From positions 310,001 through 374,000 of the forward strand of contig CAVXFK010000026.1 in the NCBI GenBank assembly GCA_963761005.1: 64,000 nucleotides of DNA. The letters are read 5' to 3'. A program made the translations under genes and the position numbers. Positions 35,422-43,853 of the stretch are shown here, piece after piece. Within the stretch, counting starts at the first letter, position 1. Each line of letters begins with the position of its first letter. The notes beneath the pieces were generated by a model. The model was not told the DNA's origin and did not search any database. It saw only the letters and a list, made by a program, of their open reading frames with translations. Origin of the DNA: DASWJZ01 sp963761005 (lineage in GTDB: Bacteria; Pseudomonadota; Alphaproteobacteria; Rhizobiales; Afifellaceae).

Positions 35422-35994
35422 TCAGCTCGAGGTGAACGGTTCGTTCCGGAACGCCGCAAATGAGCCGATCAGGAGCTTTCCGTTCGGCAGGAGGTTTTGC
35501 CATTGATGGCCCATCACCGGATTGATCGGCCACTGATAGTAGGCGCGTACCACGACGATGGAGCTTGCCGTTCCGAAGCTGAACGCGCCAGGATTGTTGA
35601 AATTTCCGTCTTTGTCGACAGGTTGGGTCACCACCATGTCGCCGAAGGTCGGGTAGGACTTGACCTCAAGATAGAAGCTTGCGCCGGTGCAGTTGATGAA
35701 CACCGAAGCGCGGGCGCAGACCGCGTTCTGGAAGTCGGCCTTCGACATCCCCGCGTTCTGCACCTGGCCAGTGCGGATCAGTCGCGCGGTCTCGAACACG
35801 GCGTTGTCCATCACCTGCTCGGCGACGAAGACGAGCGCCGTCTCAGCGATGACGAACATCAGGAAAAAGAAGACCGGTGCGATGATCGCGAACTCGATCG
35901 CCACCGAGCCTCGCTCGTCGCGGCGCCAAGCCTCACGCAGCGCCGCGGCGAGGCGGCGGGACAAGCTTTTTTTGGCGGAGCGGCTGCGCTTCAC
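35422..35994 (-). CDS. TadE/TadG family pilus assembly protein
   Basis: This 190-aa pseudopilin starts with a basic segment (KRSRSAKKSLSRRLAAALRE), then DERGSVAIEFAIIAPVFFFL with the G-S-x-x-x-E processing motif and a membrane helix. The periplasmic part includes AEQVMDNAVFETARLIRTGQ and a Cys pair (VCARASVFINCTG). It forms an operon with the following TadE-like gene. The two together resemble the TadE/TadF pair of other Tad loci. Confidence 0.87.
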   Translation of the reverse strand: MKRSRSAKKSLSRRLAAALREAWRRDERGSVAIEFAIIAPVFFFLMFVIAETALVFVAEQVMDNAVFETARLIRTGQVQNAGMSKADFQNAVCARASVFINCTGASFYLEVKSYPTFGDMVVTQPVDKDGNFNNPGAFSFGTASSIVVVRAYYQWPINPVMGHQWQNLLPNGKLLIGSFAAFRNEPFTSS

Positions 35995-36114
35995 GGGGTC
36001 GATCTCTGCGGCGTCATGTGCCGGTGCCTCATAGCAGAGCCTTTCCCGGAAAACTTTAAAGGACTGCGCTTCGTTCCAGCATTGTTTTAACTAGTGTGAA
36101 CGAGGCGTAAACCA

Positions 36115-36574
36115 CTACTTCGACAGTTCCTGCCGAGTCTGGATCTGCGCCGTGGCGTTGTCGAACTTGTCCTTCTCGTCGCCGACCGAGATCACCTGCT
36201 CGCAGACCGGCGCGCAGGAGAATGTCTCCCGGTTTGCTCCGTAGAACACGGTGGTGAGCTGGTGGACGTCCGAGGAGACGCGGATCGTGGAGTTCAAGAT
36301 CTCGTGTCCGTTGACGTCGAGCACGATCAGATTCGTGGTTCCGGCCGTTTTCCCGGTAAGCACCAGCGTCTTCTCGTTGTCGATGCTGGCGTCTGCGATG
36401 CCGGGATTGCCGACGATGACCGGTACGTGCCGGAGTGTCGAGCCGCATCACCTTGGCAAAGTCGATCGTGACATCGATCGGTCCTTCGGCAGCCGCCCCG
36501 ACCGTCGCAGCGCCCGTCCACACGATCGCCGCTGCGACAAGCCTGCGGGCGAGAGAGCCAAAGTCGAACCGCAT
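36115..36574 (-). pseudogene. CpaC N-terminal-like pilus protein, single-base frameshift
   Basis: The first frame gives a signal peptide (VAAAIVWTGAATVGAAAEGP) and DFAKVMRLDTPART. Removing one base of the run at 36420-36423 restores VIVGNPGIADASIDNEKTLV, LTGKTAGTTNLIVLDVNGHE and a Cys-containing end down to 36115. This is the pilus-formation N-terminal domain found at the front of CpaC (T2SS/T3SS pil_N), here as a stand-alone protein of about 152 aa. It is divergent from flp. Intact homology on both sides suggests the shift is a sequence error. Confidence 0.78.
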
Positions 36575-36690
36575 CGCAGTCTCCTGTTCGGGCCACCGTG
36601 CCCTGGATCGGTGGCCGGTTGCGCAGACGCTGCCTCAGCCCCATAGCCGGCGGCGCGCACGGATTGTGCTTATCTATCCACCCAGCGAGG

Positions 36691-36705
36691 TTAATAGGCG
36701 TTTAA
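36691..36705. promoter_or_regulatory. CtrA-type binding site, TTAA-N7-TTAA
   Basis: TTAATAGGCGTTTAA is a perfect match to the full CtrA consensus TTAA-N7-TTAA. It lies 117 bases upstream of the CpaC-N-like gene and 223 bases upstream of flp. In Caulobacter the pilA gene of the homologous cluster is directly activated by CtrA, which supports a real role. A second such site lies before the TadD-like gene. Confidence 0.65.
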
Positions 36706-36809
36706 CAGACTAACCCGAAAGGGTTCCTTGCGGGTGCGCAACTAAAGAGCGTCGAGTCCGGTGGAAGAATTGATTCTATTTTTACCACATGTCGAAATCG
36801 TCCCAGACT

Positions 36810-36845
36810 TTTGCGTCAAATGCCCCAAGTTAACTTTGGCGCAAA
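36810..36845. promoter_or_regulatory. Inverted repeat upstream of flp
   Basis: TTTGCGTCAAA and TTTGGCGCAAA are inverted repeats matching at ten of eleven positions with a 14-base spacer. The right arm ends 82 bases before the flp start. This is a good candidate operator for a dimeric regulator, or part of a cruciform; the binding protein is unknown. Confidence 0.45.
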
Positions 36846-36927
36846 CAATGGCTGCTAGCTGATTGCCAGTTTCGGCGGTTAGTCCATCGAAGCGTGGCAT
36901 CGGTTGGTGGAGTTAGGAGTAAGAGAG

Positions 36928-37092
36928 ATGACAAAGATTTTTAGCCGGTTCGCGAAGGACGAGTTTGGCGCGACCGCTATCGAGTACGGTCTCATCGCGG
37001 CTCTGATTTCCGTCGTGATCATCGGGGTGCTGTCGACGGTCGGCACGAACCTCGCCAAGAAGTTCAACCAGATCGCGACTCAGCTGCAGTAG
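36928..37092 (+). CDS. flp: Flp family type IVb pilin
   Basis: This 54-aa major pilin subunit has a short basic leader (TKIFSRFAKDEFG), the processing site after the Gly, then ATAIEYGLIAALISVVIIGV with the conserved Glu+5 and Tyr+6 of Flp pilins, and a short hydrophilic end. CpaA cleaves the leader, and the mature pilin is assembled by the Cpa/Tad machine encoded downstream. The ATG at 36928 is favoured by the GAG-rich ribosome-binding site. A strong terminator follows, so flp probably has its own abundant transcript. Confidence 0.95.
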   Translation: MTKIFSRFAKDEFGATAIEYGLIAALISVVIIGVLSTVGTNLAKKFNQIATQLQ

Positions 37093-37116
37093 TTCCGGTC
37101 GACAGCCGTCGAACCG

Positions 37117-37146
37117 AAACGGAGGGCAAACGCCCTCCGTTTTCGT
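37117..37146 (+). terminator. Intrinsic terminator after flp
   Basis: AAACGGAGGGC and GCCCTCCGTTT form a perfect 11-bp stem with loop AAAC, and the T-rich CGTTT follows. It lies 24 bases after the flp stop. This is a classic Rho-independent terminator that would separate highly expressed flp from the assembly genes. Confidence 0.88.
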
Positions 37147-37222
37147 TTACTGCCGACGGGCTTTCCCATTTGGCAATCATTTCTTGGAACCATCCGGTGG
37201 CTGCAAAATCGCCGGTTCGCGC

Positions 37223-37741
37223 ATGACGACCTCGACTGCCGCCGCTACCTGCGGCCTTGTCCTCTTCCCGCTCGCGATGATCTACGCCGGGCTGATGGAC
37301 CTGGTCACGCTCAAGATCCGGAACACGCTCGTGATCGCCATCGGCTGCGGGTGGCTCGTGCTTGCGCCGCTTGCCGGGTTCAGCCTGAGCGAGATGGGTG
37401 CGAGCGCAGCGGTCGGCGCCGTCGTTCTCGTCATCACCTTCACGTTCTTCGCGCTCGGCTGGATCGGCGGCGGCGACGCCAAGCTAGCCGCCGTGACGGC
37501 GCTTTGGTTCCGGCCGGAGGAGGCGTTCATGTATTTCGCCTATGCCTCCGTGCTCGGAGGAATCCTGACGCTTGTCATCCTGCAGCTGCGGACGAGCGCG
37601 ATCCCGATGCTCTTCTATCGTGTCCCGTGGATCGCGCAGCTGCACGATTCGCGCACCGGCGTCCCATACGGGGCGGCGATGGCGCCCGCGGCGCTCCTTG
37701 TTTTTCCCGATACCGCCTGGGTGGTTCATGCCCTGACGTGA
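37223..37741 (+). CDS. cpaA: A24 family prepilin peptidase
   Basis: This 172-aa integral membrane aspartic protease removes the leader from Flp pilin and TadE/F pseudopilins. The two catalytic Asp lie in GLMDLVTLKIRN and in GGGDAKLAAVTALWF (the GxGD motif). Six membrane segments are predicted. It lacks the N-terminal methylase domain, as in all CpaA/TadV proteins. The ATG at 37223 precedes the first membrane segment; upstream codons are not needed. Confidence 0.93.
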   Translation: MTTSTAAATCGLVLFPLAMIYAGLMDLVTLKIRNTLVIAIGCGWLVLAPLAGFSLSEMGASAAVGAVVLVITFTFFALGWIGGGDAKLAAVTALWFRPEEAFMYFAYASVLGGILTLVILQLRTSAIPMLFYRVPWIAQLHDSRTGVPYGAAMAPAALLVFPDTAWVVHALT

Positions 37742-37840
37742 AGGTAATCGCCGCCGTTTGGCGAATCGCGGGGTTGTTTCCAATTCGTTAACCATACTGC
37801 CCCGGCTCTTGGCCGTAGCGCTGCACCTCGCTCCAGGACC

Positions 37841-37870
37841 GCGGAAATCCGCGGAAATCCGCGGAAATAC
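37841..37870. repeat. Three tandem copies of a 10-base unit
   Basis: GCGGAAATCC occurs twice, followed by GCGGAAATAC, in the cpaA-cpaB gap. Three helically phased 10-base units could be a protein-binding array. Single TTAACCAT half-sites of CtrA type lie on both sides (37789 and 37876 regions). It is too short for a mini-satellite claim. Confidence 0.6.
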
Positions 37871-37959
37871 TGGTCATTAACCATCCTTTGACCTTTGCTG
37901 ACGAGACTGCCCAGCGTTGAAGGCCGCGTTCGCGGGCTGAAATAATCGGGGCAATTGCG

Positions 37960-38748
37960 ATGAACCTGTTTCGCGTGCTCGTACTTGCCGTCGCGCTCGT
38001 CGCCGGCGGCATTGCCGCATATCTGGCATTGAACATGGCCCCCTCCGGGACTCCGACACCGACCGTGGTCGAGCTGGCGCCGCAGATACAGTCGCAGGAC
38101 GTGCTCGTCGCGGCCGCCGATATCGCGCAGGGCGCGAAGCTGACGCCCGACAACATCCGCTGGCAGCGCTGGCCGGACGACGCGATGAACCCGGCTTACA
38201 TCCAGAAGCAGACGCGGCCGGACGCGGTCGAAGCATTGAAGGATTCCATCGTGCGCAACCCCTTCGTCGCCGGCGAGCCGATCCGCGAGGTGAAGCTGGC
38301 GCGGCCTGGAAGCGGCTTCCTTTCGGCGATCCTGCCTTCCGGGAAGCGCGCGATCGCTGTGCGCATCTCCGCTGACAACACCGCCGGTGGCTTCATCCTC
38401 CCCGACGACCGGGTCGATGTCGTGAAGACGGCGTCCCAGCAATCGAGTCCCGACGCGACGGCCGAGACCGTCAGCACCACGATCCTTTCGAACATCAAGG
38501 TCCTCGCCATCGATCAGACGGTGGGCGAGAAAGGGGGAGAGGCAGTCGTCATCGGTAAGACGGCGACGCTCGAGCTCGACCCCTCGCAGGTCGAGATTGT
38601 CACCGCAGCCGAGGCTTCCGGTAAGCTCTCCCTTGCCTTGAGAAGCATGGCCGACGCCGCCGAAGTCGTCGGTTCGCAGGAACACCGGCAGAGTGGAACG
38701 GTGCGTATTTTCCGGGCCGGTCGCAGCCAAGTCGTCACGACACAATGA
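37960..38748 (+). CDS. cpaB: Flp pilus assembly protein CpaB (RcpC)
   Basis: This 262-aa protein has an N-terminal membrane anchor (VLVLAVALVAGGIAAYLALN) and an SAF domain (QDVLVAAADIAQGAKLTPDN) followed by the RcpC/CpaB domain containing SGKRAIAVRISADNTAGGFI and LPDDRVDVVKT. It is periplasmic and works with the CpaC secretin. It starts 218 bases after cpaA, so it may have its own promoter, and leads the cpaBCDEF-tadBC operon. Confidence 0.93.
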   Translation: MNLFRVLVLAVALVAGGIAAYLALNMAPSGTPTPTVVELAPQIQSQDVLVAAADIAQGAKLTPDNIRWQRWPDDAMNPAYIQKQTRPDAVEALKDSIVRNPFVAGEPIREVKLARPGSGFLSAILPSGKRAIAVRISADNTAGGFILPDDRVDVVKTASQQSSPDATAETVSTTILSNIKVLAIDQTVGEKGGEAVVIGKTATLELDPSQVEIVTAAEASGKLSLALRSMADAAEVVGSQEHRQSGTVRIFRAGRSQVVTTQ

Positions 38749-38776
38749 AAAGCCGCGATCCCGAGGAGCAAACTAA

Positions 38777-40303
38777 ATGACCGCGCTTGGACGAATCCGG
38801 GCAGCCTTCCTGACGATCGCACTCGCGGTCGTCGCCTTCTTTCCCGCCGCGGCCGTCGCGGCGGGCAGCACCGCCTACGTGAGGCTTGCGCCCGGCGACC
38901 TGGCCAACGGGCACCCGATCAATCTCGGCATCAACAAGTCAGTGGTCATTGATCTGCCGAAGCCGGCGGGCGACGTGCTCGTCTCCAACCCGCAGATCGC
39001 CGACGCCGTCCTGCGGACGTCGACGCGGCTCTACCTGATCGGTATGGAGCTCGGGCAGGCAAGCGTCTTCCTTTTCGACACGTCGGGTGGCCAGATCGGC
39101 AGCTTCGACATCAACGTCGACGCCGATCTCGGCGTGCTGAACGGGCTGCTCGCCGAGGCGATCACCGACGGATACGTCCACGCCGATGCCTTGAACGGAT
39201 CGATCGTGCTGCGTGGCCAAGTGGCCTCCTCGTCGCAAGCCGCGCGCGCCGTCGAGATCACGCAGAAGATGATTGCGGCGCAGCCGACCTCGGTCACCAC
39301 CGGATCGTCCACCGGCAACGCCGCCGGCAATGCCTCGTCGACGTCGCAATCATCCACGTTCGACCCCTCCACCGGCCCCGGAGTTATCAACCTGATCGAG
39401 ATCACCGGCGAAGAGCAGGTGGCGCTCAAGGTGCAGGTCGTCGAGGTGCAGCGTTCGGTCGTGAAGCAGCTCGGCATAAACGCCACCACGCTCCTGAACG
39501 GCACCAACTTCGTCTTTCAGACGCTGGCAGGCGCCGGTGCAAGTCCGATCAACTTCCCCTTTACGCCCGCTACTCCGACCAATCCCGGCGGTTTTTCGAC
39601 CACTTACACAGGTGACACATTTAACGTCGGGGCCACGCTGCGCGCTCTCGAAGAGACGCGGATGCTGCGCACGATCGCCGAGCCGACATTGACAGCGGTC
39701 TCCGGTGAGACGGCAAACTTTTTGGCGGGCGGCGAATTTCCGGTCCCCATCACTGGCAGCAACGGTCAGCTCAGCATTGACTTCAAGCCCTTCGGCGTGA
39801 ATCTGGCATTCACGCCGGTGGTCCTCTCGGCCGGCCGCATAAGCCTGAAGGTGCGGAGCGAGGTCAGCCAGCTCTCGACCAACGGCGCAATATCGGTGCC
39901 GATCAGCAGCGGGCAGTCGGTCACAATTCCTGCGACCTCGGTCAGGCGGGCTGAGACGACGGTGGAGCTTCCCTCAGGTGGCGCCTTCGTGATCGCCGGC
40001 CTGATCCAGGAGAACACCAAGCGCTCGGTCTCGGGCCTGCCCTGGTTGCAGAAGCTCCCGATCCTCGGCACGCTCTTCTCGTCGAAGGATTTCCTTACCG
40101 ACCAGACCGAGCTGGTGATGATCGTCACGCCTTATCTTGTGAAGCCGACATCTCCCAGCGCGCTGACCACGCCGGGCGAGAACTTGATGAATACCAGCGA
40201 CGCCGAAGCGTATTTCCTGAACCGCCTGACCAAGGTCTACGGCACCAAGAGCCAAGTTCCCGGTGGGGCCGGTGCCGCCAAGGTCGGATTCACGTTCGAC
40301 TGA
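38777..40303 (+). CDS. cpaC: Pilus secretin CpaC (RcpA)
   Basis: This 508-aa outer-membrane secretin forms the pore for the Flp pilus. It has a signal peptide (cleavage likely after AVAAG), the pilus N-terminal domain with VIDLPKPAGDVLVSNPQIAD, a BON-like region (ITDGYVHADALNGSIVLRGQ), and the secretin domain from about residue 210 (TGEEQVALKVQVVEVQRSVV) ending with LPWLQKLPILGTLFSSKDF and TELVMIVTPYLVKP. The stop overlaps the cpaD start (TGATG). Confidence 0.95.
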   Translation: MTALGRIRAAFLTIALAVVAFFPAAAVAAGSTAYVRLAPGDLANGHPINLGINKSVVIDLPKPAGDVLVSNPQIADAVLRTSTRLYLIGMELGQASVFLFDTSGGQIGSFDINVDADLGVLNGLLAEAITDGYVHADALNGSIVLRGQVASSSQAARAVEITQKMIAAQPTSVTTGSSTGNAAGNASSTSQSSTFDPSTGPGVINLIEITGEEQVALKVQVVEVQRSVVKQLGINATTLLNGTNFVFQTLAGAGASPINFPFTPATPTNPGGFSTTYTGDTFNVGATLRALEETRMLRTIAEPTLTAVSGETANFLAGGEFPVPITGSNGQLSIDFKPFGVNLAFTPVVLSAGRISLKVRSEVSQLSTNGAISVPISSGQSVTIPATSVRRAETTVELPSGGAFVIAGLIQENTKRSVSGLPWLQKLPILGTLFSSKDFLTDQTELVMIVTPYLVKPTSPSALTTPGENLMNTSDAEAYFLNRLTKVYGTKSQVPGGAGAAKVGFTFD

Positions 40304-41049
40304 TGGAGGGGGCCGTGGGTTCTTCACATATGCCGAGAACAAGCTTCGATCTTCGCCGCGGCTCTTCGCGAGTGTTCCTGGGAGGCGCGGCGCTAACGCT
40401 TCTCGCGGCGCTCGCGGGCGGCTGCACAAGCACGATCGCAACCTCGAACGTCAATCCCGTCGCTTACGACTACCAAGTGCGCCATCCGATCGTGATCTCC
40501 AAGGAGCCGGAGGTCCTCGACATGCATCTCGGCATGAACGGGCCGGCGCTGTCGCCTGAGATCGAAGTCGCGATCCGCGACTATGTCAACGAGTACCGCA
40601 GCGATGGCACCGGCTCAATCGCGATCCAGGTGCCGACGGGCTCGGCGAACGAGGTCGCGGCGGCGGAGACGGGGCGGGCGGTGCACTATGCGCTTGTGCG
40701 CGCCGGGGTCCCGCGCAACCGCATCCAGATTGCGCCTTATGAGGTCGGTGACCATGCCAAGCTCGCGACCTTGCGTCTCTCCTATCTGCGGGCGAAGGCG
40801 GTCGTGCCGCGCTGCGGCTTATGGCCGGACGGAAGCACCGCCGATTTCAATACGACCCAGTACCAGAATTTCGGATGCGCACAGGAGCAGAACCTAGCGG
40901 CGATGGTGGACAATCCCGCGGACTTTGTCCGGCCGCGGGCGATGACGCCGGCCGACGGCGGGCGCCGCGCCGACGTCATCTCGAAGTACCGCAAGGGCGA
41001 CGATCCGAAGTCCAACATCATGCTGATCGACAGCGGCGTCGGGGGCTGA
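40303..41049 (+). CDS. cpaD: Flp pilus assembly lipoprotein CpaD
   Basis: This 248-aa CpaD-family lipoprotein helps the secretin to localise or assemble. The lipobox LAGGC follows the hydrophobic segment VFLGGAALTLLAALAGG. The mature domain includes YDYQVRHPIVISKEPEVLDM, IAIQVPTGSANEVAAAETGR and FGCAQEQNLAAMVDNPADFV, all typical. The ATG at 40303 overlaps the cpaC stop; ATG 40330 (MPRTSFD) is an alternative with a shorter leader. Confidence 0.92.
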   Translation: MEGAVGSSHMPRTSFDLRRGSSRVFLGGAALTLLAALAGGCTSTIATSNVNPVAYDYQVRHPIVISKEPEVLDMHLGMNGPALSPEIEVAIRDYVNEYRSDGTGSIAIQVPTGSANEVAAAETGRAVHYALVRAGVPRNRIQIAPYEVGDHAKLATLRLSYLRAKAVVPRCGLWPDGSTADFNTTQYQNFGCAQEQNLAAMVDNPADFVRPRAMTPADGGRRADVISKYRKGDDPKSNIMLIDSGVGG

Positions 41050-41055
41050 TCCACG

Positions 41056-42360
41056 ATGACTAACCTCACCCATGACTTGACCCCGGAAGCGGAGGACACG
41101 GCCCCGCGGCCGCTCGATGCGCGCCCCATCCCGCGCATCACGATCCAGGCGTTTTGCGACACGCCGGAGATCGCCGGCACGATCGAGACCGCCGCCATGG
41201 ACCGGCGCATGGCGCGGGCGCACGTGAAGGTGCATACCGGTGGCCTGAACGCGGCCGTCGAGTTCTATCGCTCGGCCCCGACCCCGAACCTCATCCTCGT
41301 CGAGACGCGGCTCCCGTTCGAAGAGCTGGTTGGCCTGCTCGACGGCTTGGCCGAGGTCTGCGACGCCGGCACCAAGGTGATGGTGGTCGGGCATTCGAAT
41401 GACGTCCCCCTCTACCGCGAGCTCCTGAAGCGCGGCGTCTCCGAATATATGGTGACGCCGGTGGACGTGATGTCGATCATCACCGCGATCTCCGGCATTT
41501 ATCGCGACACGAGCACCGAGAAGCTCGGCCAGTCCTACGCCTTCATCGGCGCCAAGGGCGGCGTCGGCTCGTCCACGGTTGCCCATAACGTCGCCTGGAC
41601 CTTGGCGCGGCTCGTCGGCTCCGACGTGATCCTCGCCGATCTTGATCTGCCGTTCGGAACGGCGGGCCTCGATTTCAACCTCGATCCGCCACAGGGCATC
41701 GCTGAGGCGGTGTTCGGCGCCGATCGTCTCGACGAAGTGTTGCTCGACCGCCTGTTGGCAAAATGCGAGGAGCACCTGAGCCTGCTCGCTGCGCCGGCCG
41801 CGCTCGACAAGGCCTACGACTTCAATGAGGAAGCGTTCGACCAGGTTCTCGAGATCGTTCAGTCGAACGTGCCGACCGTCGTCCTCGACGTGCCGCATCT
41901 TTGGACGGCGTGGGTCAGGAAGACGCTGATCGCAGCCGATGAGGTTGTCGTCACTGCAGTTCCCGACCTTGCCAATCTTCGCAACGCGAAGGCGATCGTC
42001 GATCTTCTGCGCCAGGCGCGTCCGAACGACGCGCCGCCGAAGCTGATCCTCAATCAGGTCGGCGTTCCGAAACGTCCGGAGATCAAGCCGGATGATTTCG
42101 CGGCCGCGCTCCAGCTGACGCCAATCGCCGCTATTCCGTTCGATCCGCTCCTCTTCGGGACGGCCGCCAACAACGGTCAGATGATCGCTGAGGCGTCCGC
42201 CAAGACCACGGTCTCCGACCTCTTCGCCGACATCGCGCAGGTGGTCGGCGGGCGCAAGGAGCTGAAGAAGGCGAAGAAGCGCGGCCTCGATCTCGGGCGG
42301 CTTCTGCAGAAGCTCACCGCCCGTCAAAAGCCGAAGGCGAAGGCCAGGAAGGCGACCTGA
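41056..42360 (+). CDS. cpaE: Pilus localisation ATPase CpaE (TadZ)
   Basis: This 434-aa protein combines an atypical receiver-like N-terminal domain (about 30-150, ending EYMVTPVDVMSIITAIS) with a MinD/ParA-type ATPase domain. The deviant Walker A is AKGGVGSSTVAHN (about residues 165-177); the Walker B region is DVILADLDLPFGTAGLDFNL. It directs the pilus machine to its cell position. The C-terminus is Lys-rich. It is followed by cpaF after 17 bases. Confidence 0.94.
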   Translation: MTNLTHDLTPEAEDTAPRPLDARPIPRITIQAFCDTPEIAGTIETAAMDRRMARAHVKVHTGGLNAAVEFYRSAPTPNLILVETRLPFEELVGLLDGLAEVCDAGTKVMVVGHSNDVPLYRELLKRGVSEYMVTPVDVMSIITAISGIYRDTSTEKLGQSYAFIGAKGGVGSSTVAHNVAWTLARLVGSDVILADLDLPFGTAGLDFNLDPPQGIAEAVFGADRLDEVLLDRLLAKCEEHLSLLAAPAALDKAYDFNEEAFDQVLEIVQSNVPTVVLDVPHLWTAWVRKTLIAADEVVVTAVPDLANLRNAKAIVDLLRQARPNDAPPKLILNQVGVPKRPEIKPDDFAAALQLTPIAAIPFDPLLFGTAANNGQMIAEASAKTTVSDLFADIAQVVGGRKELKKAKKRGLDLGRLLQKLTARQKPKAKARKAT

Positions 42361-42377
42361 CACGGTAAGGAGTGCAA

Positions 42378-43850
42378 ATGTTCGGGAAGCGTAGCACTAC
42401 CTCCGACCTGCTGTTGGATCGGCCGGCGAAGGCGACGGAAGTCATCGCTGCCGAGAAGGCGACACCGCCGGTCGCCGGCATGCCGATGGCGGCTCCGAGC
42501 GCGCGGCCTGCTCCGGTCACGCCGGCGCCGGTGTCGCACGGACGGCAGCGCAAGACCGACGAATACTATGACCTGAAGACGCAGATCTTCGGCGCGCTGA
42601 TCGATACGATCGACCTGTCGCAGCTGTCCAAGATGGACATGGACCAGGCGCGCGAGGAGATCCGCGACATCGTCAACGACATCATCACCGTAAAGAACGT
42701 GGTGATGTCGATCGCCGAGCAGGAAGAGCTGCTTGAGGACATCTGCAACGACGTCCTCGGTTACGGTCCGCTTGAGCCGCTGCTCGCGCGCGACGACATC
42801 GCCGACATCATGGTCAACGGCGCCGACCGTATCTTCATCGAAGTGCGCGGCAAGGTCGAGGAGACCGACGTCCGCTTTCGCGATAACGCGCAGCTCTTGA
42901 ACATCTGCCAGCGCATCGTCACCCAGGTCGGCCGCCGCGTCGACGAGGCAAGCCCGATCTGCGACGCGCGCCTGCCCGACGGCTCACGCGTCAACGTCAT
43001 CGTGCCGCCGCTCTCGATCGACGGCCCGGCGCTCACCATCCGAAAGTTCAAGAAGGAAAAGCTGACGCTCGATCAGCTCGTCCAGTTCGGCACCATCACA
43101 CCGGAAGGCGCGACGATCCTCCAGATCATCGGGCGCGTCCGCTGCAACGTCCTTGTCTCCGGCGGCACGGGCTCCGGCAAGACGACGCTGCTGAACTGCC
43201 TGACACGCTATATCGACGCCGACGAGCGCGTCGTCACCTGCGAGGATGCCGCGGAGCTGCAACTGCAGCAGCCGCATGTCGTGCGTCTGGAGACGCGTCC
43301 GCCCAACATCGAAGGCGAGGGCGAGGTCACCATGCGCGATCTCGTCAAGAACTGCCTGCGTATGCGTCCGGAGCGGATCATCGTCGGCGAGGTGCGCGGA
43401 CCGGAGTCCTTCGACCTCCTGCAGGCGATGAATACCGGTCACGACGGCTCGATGGGCACGCTCCACGCCAACAGCCCGCGCGAGGCCCTGTCTCGTCTTG
43501 AATCGATGATCACCATGGGCGGCTACCAGCTGCCGTCGAAGACGCTGCGCGAGATGATCGTGTCGTCGATCGACGTGATCGTGCAGGCGGCGCGCCTGCG
43601 CGACGGCACCCGCCGCATCACCCACATTACCGAGGTGCTCGGCATGGAAGGTGACGTGGTGATCACCCAGGACCTCTTCATCTACGATATCGTCGGCGAG
43701 GATCCGAACGGCCGCATCATCGGCCGCCACCGCTCGACCGGCATCGGCCGTCCCGGCTTCTGGGATCGCGCGCGCTACTACGGCGAGGAGGCACGGCTTG
43801 CCGCCGCGCTCGATTCGGCCGACACCGGTGACCACATGGGTCGCGGCTGA
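42378..43850 (+). CDS. cpaF: Pilus assembly ATPase CpaF (TadA)
   Basis: This 490-aa secretion ATPase powers pilus extension. It has a variable N-terminus, then the conserved CpaF domain: DVLGYGPLEPLLARDDIADI, DARLPDGSRVNVIVPPLSID, Walker A SGGTGSGKTTLLN (about residues 261-273), the Asp box in VVTCEDAAELQL and Walker B RPERIIVGEVRGPESFD, with the His box MGTLHANSPREAL. The ATG at 42378 is preferred over a GTG two codons earlier. Confidence 0.96.
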   Translation: MFGKRSTTSDLLLDRPAKATEVIAAEKATPPVAGMPMAAPSARPAPVTPAPVSHGRQRKTDEYYDLKTQIFGALIDTIDLSQLSKMDMDQAREEIRDIVNDIITVKNVVMSIAEQEELLEDICNDVLGYGPLEPLLARDDIADIMVNGADRIFIEVRGKVEETDVRFRDNAQLLNICQRIVTQVGRRVDEASPICDARLPDGSRVNVIVPPLSIDGPALTIRKFKKEKLTLDQLVQFGTITPEGATILQIIGRVRCNVLVSGGTGSGKTTLLNCLTRYIDADERVVTCEDAAELQLQQPHVVRLETRPPNIEGEGEVTMRDLVKNCLRMRPERIIVGEVRGPESFDLLQAMNTGHDGSMGTLHANSPREALSRLESMITMGGYQLPSKTLREMIVSSIDVIVQAARLRDGTRRITHITEVLGMEGDVVITQDLFIYDIVGEDPNGRIIGRHRSTGIGRPGFWDRARYYGEEARLAAALDSADTGDHMGRG

Positions 43851-43853
43851 TCC

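Larger units (their letters stand above)
36575..36927. other. Divergent promoter region of the pilus locus
   Basis: This 353-base gap has no gene. It is more AT-rich than its surroundings and holds a CtrA-type site (36691-36705), an 11-base imperfect inverted repeat (36810-36845) and the GGAG-type ribosome-binding site of flp (AGTTAGGAGTAAGAGAG). It must contain the promoters for flp (plus) and for the CpaC-N-like gene (minus). Confidence 0.7.
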
